Assembly (NCBI GenBank): GCA_022710725.1
Contig: JAKLGK010000001.1
Span: 425,010-489,009 of the forward strand
DNA from: Verrucomicrobiota bacterium
Lineage (GTDB): Bacteria > Verrucomicrobiota > Kiritimatiellia > CAIQIC01 > JAGNIJ01
DNA length: 64,000 bases
Direction: 5' to 3'
Of this stretch, positions 1-7,149 are shown piece by piece. The position numbers were made by a program, and so were the translations under genes. Under the pieces are notes generated by a model. That model saw nothing but the letters and a program-made list of their open reading frames with translations. It ran no database searches and had not been told where the DNA came from. Every line of letters begins with the position of its first letter. Position 1 is the stretch's first letter.

Positions 1-50
1 GAGCGGAGAGGTCATTCACCCCGAAAATAATATATGATCGGGGTTAATCA

Positions 51-62
51 CGTTATGATGGG
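51..62. repeat. 12-bp direct repeat, copy 1
   Basis: CGTTATGATGGG occurs here and again at 1635-1646, bracketing the SUMF1-like gene and its promoter. The next bases (cGGggctGGT and aCGGtGGT) are also similar. Just to the left is a hairpin with arms ACCCCG/CGGGGT at 18-44 and no T-run, so it is not a clear terminator. Confidence 0.5.
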
Positions 63-98
63 CGGGGCTGGTGCTCGTTGCGAAGTATCGAGACCAGT

Positions 99-1328
99 TC
101 AAGGCCCCGTTGTAACGATTCTGAATCCTAGATAGTTTGCACAAGTAGATTTCTGGCGATCCCAGTCGAGATAATCTGTGGCTGCATAATCAAAGTTTGC
201 ACTCCAGAATCCTCCGCGGGTTCTCATGTCTGGGTCATTTGGACCCCAAGCGTCTGAAAGCCACTCCGCAACATTTCCGCTTAAATCATAAAGGCCGAAG
301 AAATTACTGCTTGCTCGCGTCTGAAATGAGCCGCCATGACTTGTCCCGTCGTAATAGCCGACGGGCGTGGTCCCAATTGTATACATTCGATAAGGATGCG
401 AACTGCTCATCCAGCAAGCGTCCTGCCCATCAATTGAATTTCGCCCATATGCATATGTAGTATTTGTCTGGCCATTCCACGCCGCCGCCTTGTACCACTC
501 ATTGAAATAGCTTGCCCTTAAACAATAATCATCCATCGGCAGTCGAAAACCCCTGAAATTGTTCAGCCAAGCTAATCTTTCTGGAGGACTAAAGTTGTCA
601 TACCAATCTGCATAAGCAATGCCGCTTGGATGCCAAGCCGACCCGCTTGTGCCTTCAGAATAACATCGCTGGTCTTCGCCCCGTCCAGCAACAAGGGTCA
701 ACCAATTGCAGTACTTCAGCGAGCCATACCACGACACACCTGTGATGGGCCGATTGCTCGGAACCAACCACACGCTGTATCTCGCCCCAACTGGGTTCCC
801 TGTATCATAGATTAAGTCGGAACTCGCAATGGAAAACAGTATTTCATCACTAGACATGCTAGAATTCATGTACACATTTCCACCAGATGCGAAGAACATA
901 TTGGTTCCACGAATATCGTTCGTATGAATTTGGGCGTCGTTTAGAAAATCAACCCACTCACAATTCTGTACTTCGTATTTGCTCATATAAAAATCATACG
1001 GGGGGCCTAGCGGTTGTCCACCTCCGGCAACAAGAACGATATTTGTATGTGGAGCAAAGAATGGACGATAAGTAATGCGAAAGTACATCGGGATATTTAC
1101 TGACATTGTTCCGCCGGTTGCGGTCAGGGATTCCAGTTTGGACCATGCCTTGTTCCATTCATCGGTTGGCGAGGATGCCCATTGAATTGAGTAAACGCCG
1201 TTACTATAAATGTCTGTCCACATCAGCAAGCCATTGCTGCGAAAAGCCTCTATGTCAAACATCTCTGCCATTGAGAGGTGCGCCTGCATTACAACCGTAA
1301 GAAGCAGTCCGGTGCGTCGAAGGTTCAT
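99..1328 (-). CDS. Secreted SUMF1/FGE-domain protein
   Basis: The 409-residue protein starts with a signal peptide (about residues 1-21, ending SMAEM). A short beta-rich module at about 30-90 has the W..Y.IQW...W pattern found at the C-termini of several other secreted proteins in this window. A formylglycine-generating-enzyme fold (PF03781) fills about 95-405, with the family motifs ITGVSWYGSLKYCNWL, LSGNVAEWLSDAW, RGGFW and the terminal GFRIV. True FGE enzymes carry a catalytic Cys pair near the C-terminus; only one Cys (in STCANYLGFR) is seen there, so I infer a structural or binding role rather than sulfatase activation. An AGGGGTG ribosome site precedes the ATG. GC is clearly lower than in the chromosomal genes beyond 6.5 kb, suggesting transfer. 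Confidence 0.85.
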   Translation of the reverse strand: MNLRRTGLLLTVVMQAHLSMAEMFDIEAFRSNGLLMWTDIYSNGVYSIQWASSPTDEWNKAWSKLESLTATGGTMSVNIPMYFRITYRPFFAPHTNIVLVAGGGQPLGPPYDFYMSKYEVQNCEWVDFLNDAQIHTNDIRGTNMFFASGGNVYMNSSMSSDEILFSIASSDLIYDTGNPVGARYSVWLVPSNRPITGVSWYGSLKYCNWLTLVAGRGEDQRCYSEGTSGSAWHPSGIAYADWYDNFSPPERLAWLNNFRGFRLPMDDYCLRASYFNEWYKAAAWNGQTNTTYAYGRNSIDGQDACWMSSSHPYRMYTIGTTPVGYYDGTSHGGSFQTRASSNFFGLYDLSGNVAEWLSDAWGPNDPDMRTRGGFWSANFDYAATDYLDWDRQKSTCANYLGFRIVTTGP

Positions 1329-1351
1329 GTATCACCCCTAGCGTCAGAAGC

Positions 1352-1381
1352 AGATTACGCCTTGGTGCCAGGGTTTGGCAA
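1352..1381 (-). promoter_or_regulatory. Sigma-70-like promoter for the SUMF1-like gene
   Basis: On the minus strand, -35 TTGCCA (1381-1376) and -10 TAATCT (1357-1352) are separated by 18 bp. The predicted start lies about 17 nt before the ATG at 1328. Confidence 0.4.
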
Positions 1382-1399
1382 GAAGGACGGGCAACGGGC

Positions 1400-1846
1400 A
1401 GGCAGAACAACCCGATGTTAAACTCGGCGACTATTCCCCGGTGCCATGCAGACAGGCGCAAAGAGACCAGTTAATAAAGCGTGAACTTCTGTAAAGCCCT
1501 CACGGATTCTGGCGGGTATTACTTGACAATTATAAGGCGTATAACCCTGTAAACAAAAGGCAGGGGTGGATATTGGCCCAGGATCGGCACTACGGATTTT
1601 CGCGGCTTTTCGGGGCGGTGGGGTAGCTTCATAACGTTATGATGGGACGGTGGTCAACGACAATTATAAACACGCATTGACGACAATTACACTCCTGCAA
1701 AATGGCGGCATGCCTGAACCAGGCTCGCATCCTGTTTCTACATGGCAACGTGCAGCTAAAGCCAAAATAGGGTCAGTAAATACCGGTGGTTTTGAAGGTG
1801 TTGCCCACAATCCATATCGGGATAGCCACCCTCCTGCGCCCCATTG
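1400..1846. other. Non-coding stretch with short repeats
   Basis: I see no convincing gene between 1382 and 1911. The stretch holds GACAATTATAA at 1525-1535 and 1659-1669, a shortened copy GACAATTA at 1682-1689, and the second CGTTATGATGGG at 1635-1646. The repeats resemble iterons or recombinase arm sites. Nothing proves either use. Confidence 0.4.
1635..1646. repeat. 12-bp direct repeat, copy 2
   Basis: CGTTATGATGGG is identical to the copy at 51-62, about 1.58 kb away on the other side of the SUMF1-like gene. Confidence 0.5.
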
Positions 1847-1915
1847 ATAGGGTGCATTATTGCACACAAAATAACGGCCTTTTCATGCCTTGTTGAGTGT
1901 AAAAAGACACCCTAT
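1847..1915. terminator. Inverted repeat at the 3' end of the polymerase-like operon
   Basis: ATAGGGTG (1847-1854) and CACCCTAT (1908-1915) form an 8-bp outer stem overlapping the stop codon. GTGCA-TTAT-TGCAC (1852-1865) forms an inner hairpin. It could end transcription of the minus-strand operon, but a clean U-run directly after a stem is lacking. Confidence 0.3.
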
Positions 1916-3138
1916 TCCAGTCCTGTCCTGTCCCGTCTGCCCCCTGGTCGCCTCCTCTGCCCCCCTCCCTGCCCGTGTTCTTTTGTAGTTACCTTCAAAG
2001 GCAATCCAAGTTCCGCCGCTTTCTCCTGCATGAGCCGGGCCGGGTTGAATGTTGACCCCTCGGGAACGGAAACATAGAGGGCATCATGAAGCGGAAGAAA
2101 CAACCGGCATTCACCGCGCTGTTCGGCCTCCAACACGGCCGGTATGATCGAAAGGAAGATGTCTGCGATGGTTCCTTGTAGCCTCCATGCGAGAACCTTC
2201 CCCCTGTGTATCCGTTCGCGTGACACCCCTTGAATAAGGCGGCCGGTAGCGGTGTGAACATGACGGGGTTGGTCCTTGGTCGGCTTGCCTTGGTCCCATA
2301 GTCGGTTTCGGTAGCGTTCCGCCCCGGAAATGACTTCCCGGAGAAAATGGCCTTGCTCCAAATTCCACGCTTCCGGGACGTACAGATTGGGATATGGCGA
2401 ATAGACCGTTTTCTGGAAACGGGTCTTTGCGTCGTCGCGTGAAGACTTCGCAGCGCGTTGTATCTCGGAATAGATTTTTGCCGGGTCAATGCCGGGCGGG
2501 ATCAGGTTATTTTGTTCAAGCTCATGGCAAAGAAGGGAAGGCTCCGCCGATGAGAAGTCCGCTTCAATCAGCCGTTCACCCGGTCGCAAGCTGGCGCGGA
2601 ATGCTTCAATCCGTGCGGCCTTGGTATTGTGACCAGGCTGCACCATGATCGAGCCGCCGTAACCGATTCGGCCTGTTCGCTGCACCGTCCATCGGGGCTT
2701 GATTGTTTGCCCATGCCAAGGGATGCCGCGTTCGTTAAGAATGGCGCAAAGCTGTTCGGCATCTGCGGGAACAAATGCTGTCAGAACTTCACGCGGGCAG
2801 GCTGTTTGAATCTCCGCAATAGAGTTTCGCCGCACAATCGCGGCCTTGCGCTTGCCGGTGGTCCGCCCATTGTCGCCGGGCGTTAAACTGATAGGCCCTC
2901 GGGCTGCAAGGTCCACTAGAGCCTTGTGTACAGTTCGCCGGTTGTGCCCCGACGCCATGCACCAATCATCTTCAGAGGCCAACACCTTGGCACCATAAGC
3001 GGACTTGGGCTTGATGGTTTCAAGATGGGGCAGGGCGTTGAAATACACGTTCATTTCCGGACCGGTCAGGTCGGGGAAGTGTTTGCGTATGTACGATTCA
3101 AGCTCTGCGCGGGGCTCAACAAGGTGTCGCTTGCTCAT
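1912..3138 (-). CDS. Small family-A DNA polymerase-like protein
   Basis: This 408-residue protein keeps the palm and finger signatures of DNA polymerase I but is far smaller and has no exonuclease domain. Motif A is EADFSSAEPSLL at about 189 (D-x-S-x-x-E, like DYSQIE). Motif B is RDDAKTRFQKTVY at about 230 (R-x3-K...Y). TATGRL is at about 297, LQGTIADIF at about 320 matches QGTAADI, and motif C is PLHDALYVSVP at about 350 (HDA instead of HDE). The N-terminal part contains a helix-turn-helix-like stretch (GHNRRTVHKALVDLAARG). The ATG at 3138 is chosen because AAGGTG lies just upstream; a GTG at 3144 is the alternative. It is the last gene of an overlapping operon, overlapping the zinc-ribbon gene by 23 nt. 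The likely role is replication of the element; polymerase activity is inferred from motifs only. Confidence 0.75.
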   Translation of the reverse strand: MSKRHLVEPRAELESYIRKHFPDLTGPEMNVYFNALPHLETIKPKSAYGAKVLASEDDWCMASGHNRRTVHKALVDLAARGPISLTPGDNGRTTGKRKAAIVRRNSIAEIQTACPREVLTAFVPADAEQLCAILNERGIPWHGQTIKPRWTVQRTGRIGYGGSIMVQPGHNTKAARIEAFRASLRPGERLIEADFSSAEPSLLCHELEQNNLIPPGIDPAKIYSEIQRAAKSSRDDAKTRFQKTVYSPYPNLYVPEAWNLEQGHFLREVISGAERYRNRLWDQGKPTKDQPRHVHTATGRLIQGVSRERIHRGKVLAWRLQGTIADIFLSIIPAVLEAEQRGECRLFLPLHDALYVSVPEGSTFNPARLMQEKAAELGLPLKVTTKEHGQGGGQRRRPGGRRDRTGLE

Positions 3139-3361
3139 GTTCACCTTCTGCGGCGAAAAGCCGCTTTAGTGAATCCGCCTCGGCCTTGCTGAAATAGGGC
3201 TTTCCCTTGCGACAACAACCGCACCATGCGCAGCAGTTTCCAAGCCCGCCCGGAAGCTCGTGAATCTCGGTCGGGGTGTTCTGATTGCAGCGGCGGCAAA
3301 AGGCTTTTGTCCTGGGCGTGTAACGTTCGGACTCGCTACCCTTGAAGATCTCGACACTCAT
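3116..3361 (-). CDS. Small zinc-ribbon-like protein
   Basis: This is an 81-residue protein with a CRRC pair at about 22-25 and a CCAWCGCC cluster at about 43-50, the layout of a four-Cys zinc ribbon. The start at 3361 overlaps the previous gene's stop by ATGA, which supports translational coupling. It sits between a Cys-rich phage-type protein and the polymerase-like gene. No specific family was recognised; a role in the element's replication or regulation is a guess from position. Confidence 0.6.
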   Translation of the reverse strand: MSVEIFKGSESERYTPRTKAFCRRCNQNTPTEIHELPGGLGNCCAWCGCCRKGKPYFSKAEADSLKRLFAAEGEHEQATPC

Positions 3362-3762
3362 GATTGTCCCGCTTTCTTCTGGTAAGGACGAACTCGCCAA
3401 AGGGGGCAGGTGTATCCACGGCAATCCGTGATCCCTTCGCGGTCCTCGTACCCTAGGCACTCAAGGCATTTTGCCGATACGCAGGAACGAAGGGATTTCC
3501 CCTCAAAAGCTCTGGCAACCAAGCCCCGGAGCCTCACAGGGACGGCTTGCATGGCTTCCGCTTGCTTCTCGACAGCCTTTGCCTTTTCAGGGTCGTTTTC
3601 GCGCCCGCCACGGCCTTGAATCGGGGCATGATCGGGGTTTGTCGCCGGGGTCAATCCAACTGGGTTCACCGGGAGGATCACGCCCAAGCCCACCGATTCA
3701 TGGGTCGTTTCGACGGCACGGCGGGCTTGAGCCAGGGGCGCGCTTCGGGCGACGGCGATCAT
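3358..3762 (-). CDS. Phage-type Cys-rich protein
   Basis: This is a 134-residue protein. Its C-terminal part has the pattern CVSAKCLECLGYED...DCRGYTCPLW at about 95-126. This resembles a short Cys-rich motif (AKCLDC...C...CPL) common in small phage and integrative-element proteins. The Cys spacing suggests a metal site. The middle is Lys/Glu/Ala-rich. Both ends overlap neighbours by ATGA (3759-3762 and 3358-3361), so it is the second gene of the excisionase-like operon. Function is unknown. Confidence 0.65.
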   Translation of the reverse strand: MIAVARSAPLAQARRAVETTHESVGLGVILPVNPVGLTPATNPDHAPIQGRGGRENDPEKAKAVEKQAEAMQAVPVRLRGLVARAFEGKSLRSCVSAKCLECLGYEDREGITDCRGYTCPLWRVRPYQKKAGQS

Positions 3763-3962
3763 GACGCACCGATAGCTTTAATCGTTCGCCGCGTAAGTAA
3801 CCGGTCGAGGTCCGCCCGGCGAAAGAGAACCAGTCTGTGCCCAAGTTTTGCGTAGGGCACCAACCGCCTCCGTTGCATGTCGGACAAACACCGCCTGGAC
3901 ACCCGAAGGAAACTTGCGGCCTCGTTGGGTCGCATCAGGTCGCTAGACAAAACCGCATCCAT
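3759..3962 (-). CDS. Excisionase/MerR-type helix-turn-helix protein
   Basis: At 67 residues it is nearly all one winged-helix domain of the excisionase (HTH_17) type: LMRPNEAASFLRVSRRCLSDM, then LVPYAKLGHRLVLFRRADLDRLL. The pattern (helix, turn, recognition helix, K-x-G-x-R-x-x-F/R-x-D-L) is typical of AlpA/Xis-like directionality factors. It heads an operon running to 1912 and is about 1.1 kb from the integrase gene. The likely role is excision or control of the element. Confidence 0.75.
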   Translation of the reverse strand: MDAVLSSDLMRPNEAASFLRVSRRCLSDMQRRRLVPYAKLGHRLVLFRRADLDRLLTRRTIKAIGAS

Positions 3963-4286
3963 AGCTCTTCACCAATCCGCGCACTTCGCCGCGCTTGCGG
4001 CCTATACATGCACGCTTCGTTATAAAGTCGCATCATGTATCTGCTACCTGCAACTAGTAGCATCTGGCTTGCCAACAACGGATTATGCCCTAACTATGGG
4101 CGGGTTGGCGGAGGGGAATGGCTAAAAGCGCGAGAGTTAGAGTAGGTGCAAAATAATGAGAGGGACACGTCAACTCAACTTGAAGCATTATCAGGCTGTT
4201 TTGACTGCTAACACGCAGGAGTTGGGGAATTGCTTGACGCCTAAGTGCGCCAAGGTTTCTTATGTGATGCGCCCAGCATGGGCCAT
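3963..4286. other. Gene-free stretch upstream of the excisionase-like operon
   Basis: No gene is seen. An inverted repeat TGCTAC-N9-GTAGCA lies near 4038-4058, just upstream of a possible minus-strand -10 (TATAAC within TTTATAACG). It could be an operator for the excisionase-like operon, but the -35 is poor. Confidence 0.3.
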
Positions 4287-5072
4287 TTATTCGCGGCGGT
4301 TTCTTTCGGCCTCACGTTTTTTTTCGGCTTCGACTGACAACGACGTGTGTAATCGCTCAATGGTTAAGTCATAAACTTGTTCTGCGTCATAAGTGACAAC
4401 GCGCTCGTTTGTTTCTTTCCTGCCAAGCCAACTGTCGGGGCATTTTGTCTGCTTGCGCATACCGTCGAAGGTCTTTAGACAAACACCAAGAATCTCGCTT
4501 GATTGAAGTCTATTCAAGCGCCCCCCCTTGATTGAACCCCCGCGCCCGGTCATGGAATAGACAATCGCCGCTTTACCTGCTGACCGCGCGGCTTTTTCGG
4601 GATGATCGGCCAACTCCTTTATGTACTGAAAGAAAGGCTCAATAAAAAACTCTGTTGGAATAGCCCGGTATTTCAATAGCGTAGTGAAATAGCGCCACTG
4701 CGTTCTGTCGCTTAACCGCGATAGCCAGCTACAAAAGGATTGGCGTAAGTCCTCCAAGGATTGTGAATGAGTATTTTTCTGTTGAGGGGCAAAAGCACTC
4801 TTTATGCCAGTGACTCCAAACTGTTTTTCAATGATACGGTCATCAAAGAAATCCAGAATCCAGCACCGACATTGTTCCAGTACGTCTTTGGGTGATAGGC
4901 TGACTAATTTCTTTATTTCTTCTTCTCTCTTTTTGGCCCTCTGCTTGAAAAAGCGTCTTACCTTCTTTTCCTGCTTCGGCACTTTCGCATCCAGTTCTGC
5001 TATCTCCAGAAGTCGCTTATGTTGCTCTGGGCTTAAAGAGGCGAGGATTCTTTCATAATCTCTTTCTTTCAT
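4287..5072 (-). CDS. Unrecognised protein of the integrated element
   Basis: This is a 261-residue protein that I cannot assign. The start at 5072 is chosen because GAAGGGAAG precedes it; an ATG at 5090 is the alternative. The N-terminal 60 residues are highly charged and probably coiled (KVPKQEKKVRRFFKQRAKKREEEIKK). The middle is aromatic-rich (RTQWRYFTTLLKYRAIP, FFIEPFFQYIKELA). The C-terminus is charged and helical. Low GC matches the rest of the element. It follows the integrase gene by 38 nt on the same strand and is probably co-transcribed. Confidence 0.6.
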   Translation of the reverse strand: MKERDYERILASLSPEQHKRLLEIAELDAKVPKQEKKVRRFFKQRAKKREEEIKKLVSLSPKDVLEQCRCWILDFFDDRIIEKQFGVTGIKSAFAPQQKNTHSQSLEDLRQSFCSWLSRLSDRTQWRYFTTLLKYRAIPTEFFIEPFFQYIKELADHPEKAARSAGKAAIVYSMTGRGGSIKGGRLNRLQSSEILGVCLKTFDGMRKQTKCPDSWLGRKETNERVVTYDAEQVYDLTIERLHTSLSVEAEKKREAERNRRE

Positions 5073-5110
5073 GCGGCATCTTCCCTTCATTCCGTTTTGC
5101 TTGACCCTGT

Positions 5111-6244
5111 TCAACTCGCCCCCAGCACCATCACATTTTCCTTCTTGTGCGGCTCGATAGTCCAGAAGCGTTCGGCGTCGGCCTGTCGCATGACAGCCTT
5201 GTAATGACGGGCAAAGACGCCCAGGCTCCCAAAGTGGCCCAGTTGGGCGGCGACATAGGCGGCATCGCTCTTGAGGGCGTACAGGGCGCTTGCGAACGTA
5301 TGCCGGGCTACGTCCGGGGGCCATGCTTCAATCTCGGCCTTTTCCATCAGGGCTTCACGGCGGCGACGGAGTTCATACTGGCCGGGGGCTACGTTGCCAC
5401 TTCCCCGGCTTGCAGCCAGCCAGCGCAAGGCGCAAGGCTCCAGCTTGACGGCTCGGGCTTGGCGGACCTTGGAAGCCTCTGGCGGCACGATCACTTCACC
5501 TTCCGCAAGGTGAATCTTGTCCCACGTCAGGCGCATCATTTCATAAGGGCGGAGGCCACAGAACAGCAGTAAGGTCAAGGGGGCGACCATGCCGGGGTCA
5601 TGCTGTTCGGCGGCGAACATCAGCCGCTCAACGTCTTGCGGGGTGAACACGGGGGGCGGGGTGGCGTCGGCCAATTCCCGGCGCTTCCGCGTCCCGGCAT
5701 AGAAGGAAAGCAGGGCGTTCAACTGGCGTTCATAGCCCCGGCGGGATTGCCCCTTGTAGCCCCGCCGTTCAATCCATGCATCCACTTCCGTCCGGCTTAT
5801 GCCCGCCGTCAGGTTCTCGCCCTCGGTCTTGCACCATAGGCGCAGCTTCCATCGGGCATTCTTGATCGTGACCGGGCGAGCGCCCTCCCGGTACAACTGG
5901 CGCAGATACCGCCAGCAGGTCCATGACAGCTTTTCCGCGTTGTGTTGTGGATGCCGCCGGATATACTCTCGGGCAGCCTTTTCAAGGGTCGTTGCGCCGC
6001 TTAAAATGGTCAAGGCGGCCACAGCGTCCCGGCGGTCGGGGTCGGATAAGGTCAGAGCCAAAAGGCCATGATTTTTCAGGTCCACGCTTTTGTTCTCCGC
6101 CCAGGTCTTGGCTTCGGCAAGTGTGTCAAAGCACTTGCGCAGCCTCTTGGTCCGGTCGCAGTTGTCCGCCATCCACGTCCCGAATCCCGTCGGGCGGATT
6201 GCAAAGCCGTGATAGTGGGTTGTCTTGGATTCCTTCTTGCGCAT
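5111..6244 (-). CDS. int: Tyrosine recombinase (integrase)
   Basis: This is a 377-residue site-specific recombinase that should integrate and excise the element. It has an N-terminal arm-binding-like region, a SAM-like core-binding domain at about 85-185, and a catalytic domain from about 195. Visible catalytic residues are Arg in LLLFCGLRPYEMM, Lys in ASKVRQARAV, Arg-His in DVARHTFAS, His in LGHFGSLG and the nucleophile region ARHYKAV. The first His of the H-x-x-R box appears replaced by Asp (P-D-V-A-R), a tolerated but uncommon change. The ATG at 6244 is chosen because AGGAG lies 7 nt upstream and the next ATG (6265) falls inside the -10 box. It lies next to a tRNA 3' fragment, the presumed att site. 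Confidence 0.92.
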   Translation of the reverse strand: MRKKESKTTHYHGFAIRPTGFGTWMADNCDRTKRLRKCFDTLAEAKTWAENKSVDLKNHGLLALTLSDPDRRDAVAALTILSGATTLEKAAREYIRRHPQHNAEKLSWTCWRYLRQLYREGARPVTIKNARWKLRLWCKTEGENLTAGISRTEVDAWIERRGYKGQSRRGYERQLNALLSFYAGTRKRRELADATPPPVFTPQDVERLMFAAEQHDPGMVAPLTLLLFCGLRPYEMMRLTWDKIHLAEGEVIVPPEASKVRQARAVKLEPCALRWLAASRGSGNVAPGQYELRRRREALMEKAEIEAWPPDVARHTFASALYALKSDAAYVAAQLGHFGSLGVFARHYKAVMRQADAERFWTIEPHKKENVMVLGAS

Positions 6245-6263
6245 GGTGGTTCTCCTATCTTCC

Positions 6264-6291
6264 ATTATACCCCACGCGCCAAGTGTGTCAA
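6264..6291 (-). promoter_or_regulatory. Near-consensus sigma-70 promoter of the integrase gene
   Basis: On the minus strand, TTGACA (6291-6286) and TATAAT (6269-6264) are both perfect matches, with 16-bp spacing. Transcription would start near 6257, 13 nt before the integrase ATG. A second TTGACA at 6302-6297 and the repeated GTGTCAA suggest an operator or integrase arm sites. Confidence 0.75.
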
Positions 6292-6378
6292 GAACGTGTC
6301 AATCAAACTTGCAATATGCCGCATTATTTGAGTAATATTTGGTAAATCTAGGGTGTTCGGCGCAGTCTTGAGGGGCAT

Positions 6379-6420
6379 GTGGCGCAAGCCGTGGGGGTTC
6401 AAGTCCCCCCCCGAGCACCA
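6379..6420 (+). repeat. tRNA 3'-end fragment, probable attachment site
   Basis: A T-arm (GGGGG-TTCAAGT-CCCCC, 6393-6409), a 7-nt acceptor strand CCCGAGC (6410-6416), discriminator A and encoded CCA (6418-6420) are all present. They are preceded by a class II variable arm (GGC-GCAA-GCC, 6381-6390). The matching 5' acceptor strand GCTCGGG and a foldable D/anticodon half are absent, so this is only the 3' portion of a Leu- or Ser-type tRNA. That is the usual duplicate left by a tRNA-targeting integrase. Confidence 0.7.
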
Positions 6421-6530
6421 ACTCTCTTTTTTTCGACAGGCTGCGACAGGTGGCGACAATTCGCTATTCTCCACGCTTTGCGGCTGGATTGTGGGTTTGA
6501 ATGTAAGGATGGGCCAGGCATAATCCAGGC

Positions 6531-7094
6531 ATGGCGGACATCGAGTTTGTCAGCGATGCGGAGATTTATCGGCGGGTTATCCAGGCCGAGGTGCCTCAAG
6601 CCCGGCGATTTCTGTGGCTGGCGACAGCCGACCTGAAGGATCTCCACGTGGCCCATGGCCGCCACATGATTCCCTTCCTGGGCGTGCTGTCATCGCTATG
6701 CGAACAGGGCGTGGCCATACGCCTGCTCCACGCCAAGGAGCCGGGGCCCAATTTCAGGCGCGATTTTGACCGCTATGCTAATCTCGTCACCGACATGGAA
6801 CGCATCCTGTGCCCGCGGGTTCATTTCAAATCCGTGATCGTTGATGGACGCCTGGCCTATACGGGCAGCGCTAACCTTACGGGGGCCGGCATGGGCGCTA
6901 AAAGCCCGCATCGGCGGAATTTCGAGGCCGGGATCATCACGACGGAGGCCTCCTTGGTTCAACAAATCATGGACCAGTATGATCGCGTTTGGATGGGGGC
7001 GTACTGCGATGATTGCGGGCGCCAGCGACACTGTCCGGATCAGATAGCCGATGTGGGGCCTCGGCGACACCACCGTGCAGACCGATCGCGGTAA
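6531..7094 (+). CDS. Phospholipase D-like (HKD) domain protein
   Basis: This is a 187-residue single-domain member of the PLD superfamily. The motif HFKSVIVDGRLAYTGSANLT (about 103-122) gives H-x-K-x4-D followed by the usual G-S-x-N. Members with one motif normally dimerise to build the active site, and act as nucleases or transphosphatidylases. No signal peptide is seen, so a cytoplasmic nuclease-like role is plausible. Position 26-80 (RRFLWLATADLKDL...FLGVLSSLCEQGVAIRLL) fits the fold's first half. It lies just outside the tRNA-fragment boundary. The C-terminal 25 residues (Cys/His/Arg-rich) look unconserved. Confidence 0.75.
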   Translation: MADIEFVSDAEIYRRVIQAEVPQARRFLWLATADLKDLHVAHGRHMIPFLGVLSSLCEQGVAIRLLHAKEPGPNFRRDFDRYANLVTDMERILCPRVHFKSVIVDGRLAYTGSANLTGAGMGAKSPHRRNFEAGIITTEASLVQQIMDQYDRVWMGAYCDDCGRQRHCPDQIADVGPRRHHRADRSR

Positions 7095-7149
7095 GGCCCA
7101 GACGCCACCAAGTCACGGCGGTCCGGTTACGTCGTCGGGAGACTTTCCC

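Larger units (their letters stand above)
1847..6420. mobile_element. Integrated element, right part (int, xis-like, mini-polymerase)
   Basis: A tyrosine integrase, an excisionase-like HTH protein, phage-type Cys-rich proteins and a DNA-polymerase-like replication gene lie side by side on the minus strand. They end at a tRNA 3' fragment (6379-6420). The integrase is the gene next to that fragment, as is usual for tRNA-targeting elements. No intact tRNA or second att copy is seen to the left, so the left end is unknown and probably outside the window; the SUMF1-like gene may be cargo. No capsid, conjugation or relaxase gene is visible. Confidence 0.7.

Noticed and set aside
99..1328. Diversity-generating retroelement target
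   Set aside because: SUMF1/C-lectin folds are typical variable proteins, but no reverse transcriptase gene or template repeat is present in the window.
1908..6244. Complete prophage
   Set aside because: No capsid, portal, terminase, tail or lysis genes are visible, only recombination and replication-type genes.
6336..6420. Complete tRNA gene
   Set aside because: No 5' acceptor strand complementary to CCCGAGC and no foldable D-arm; only the 3' part is present.
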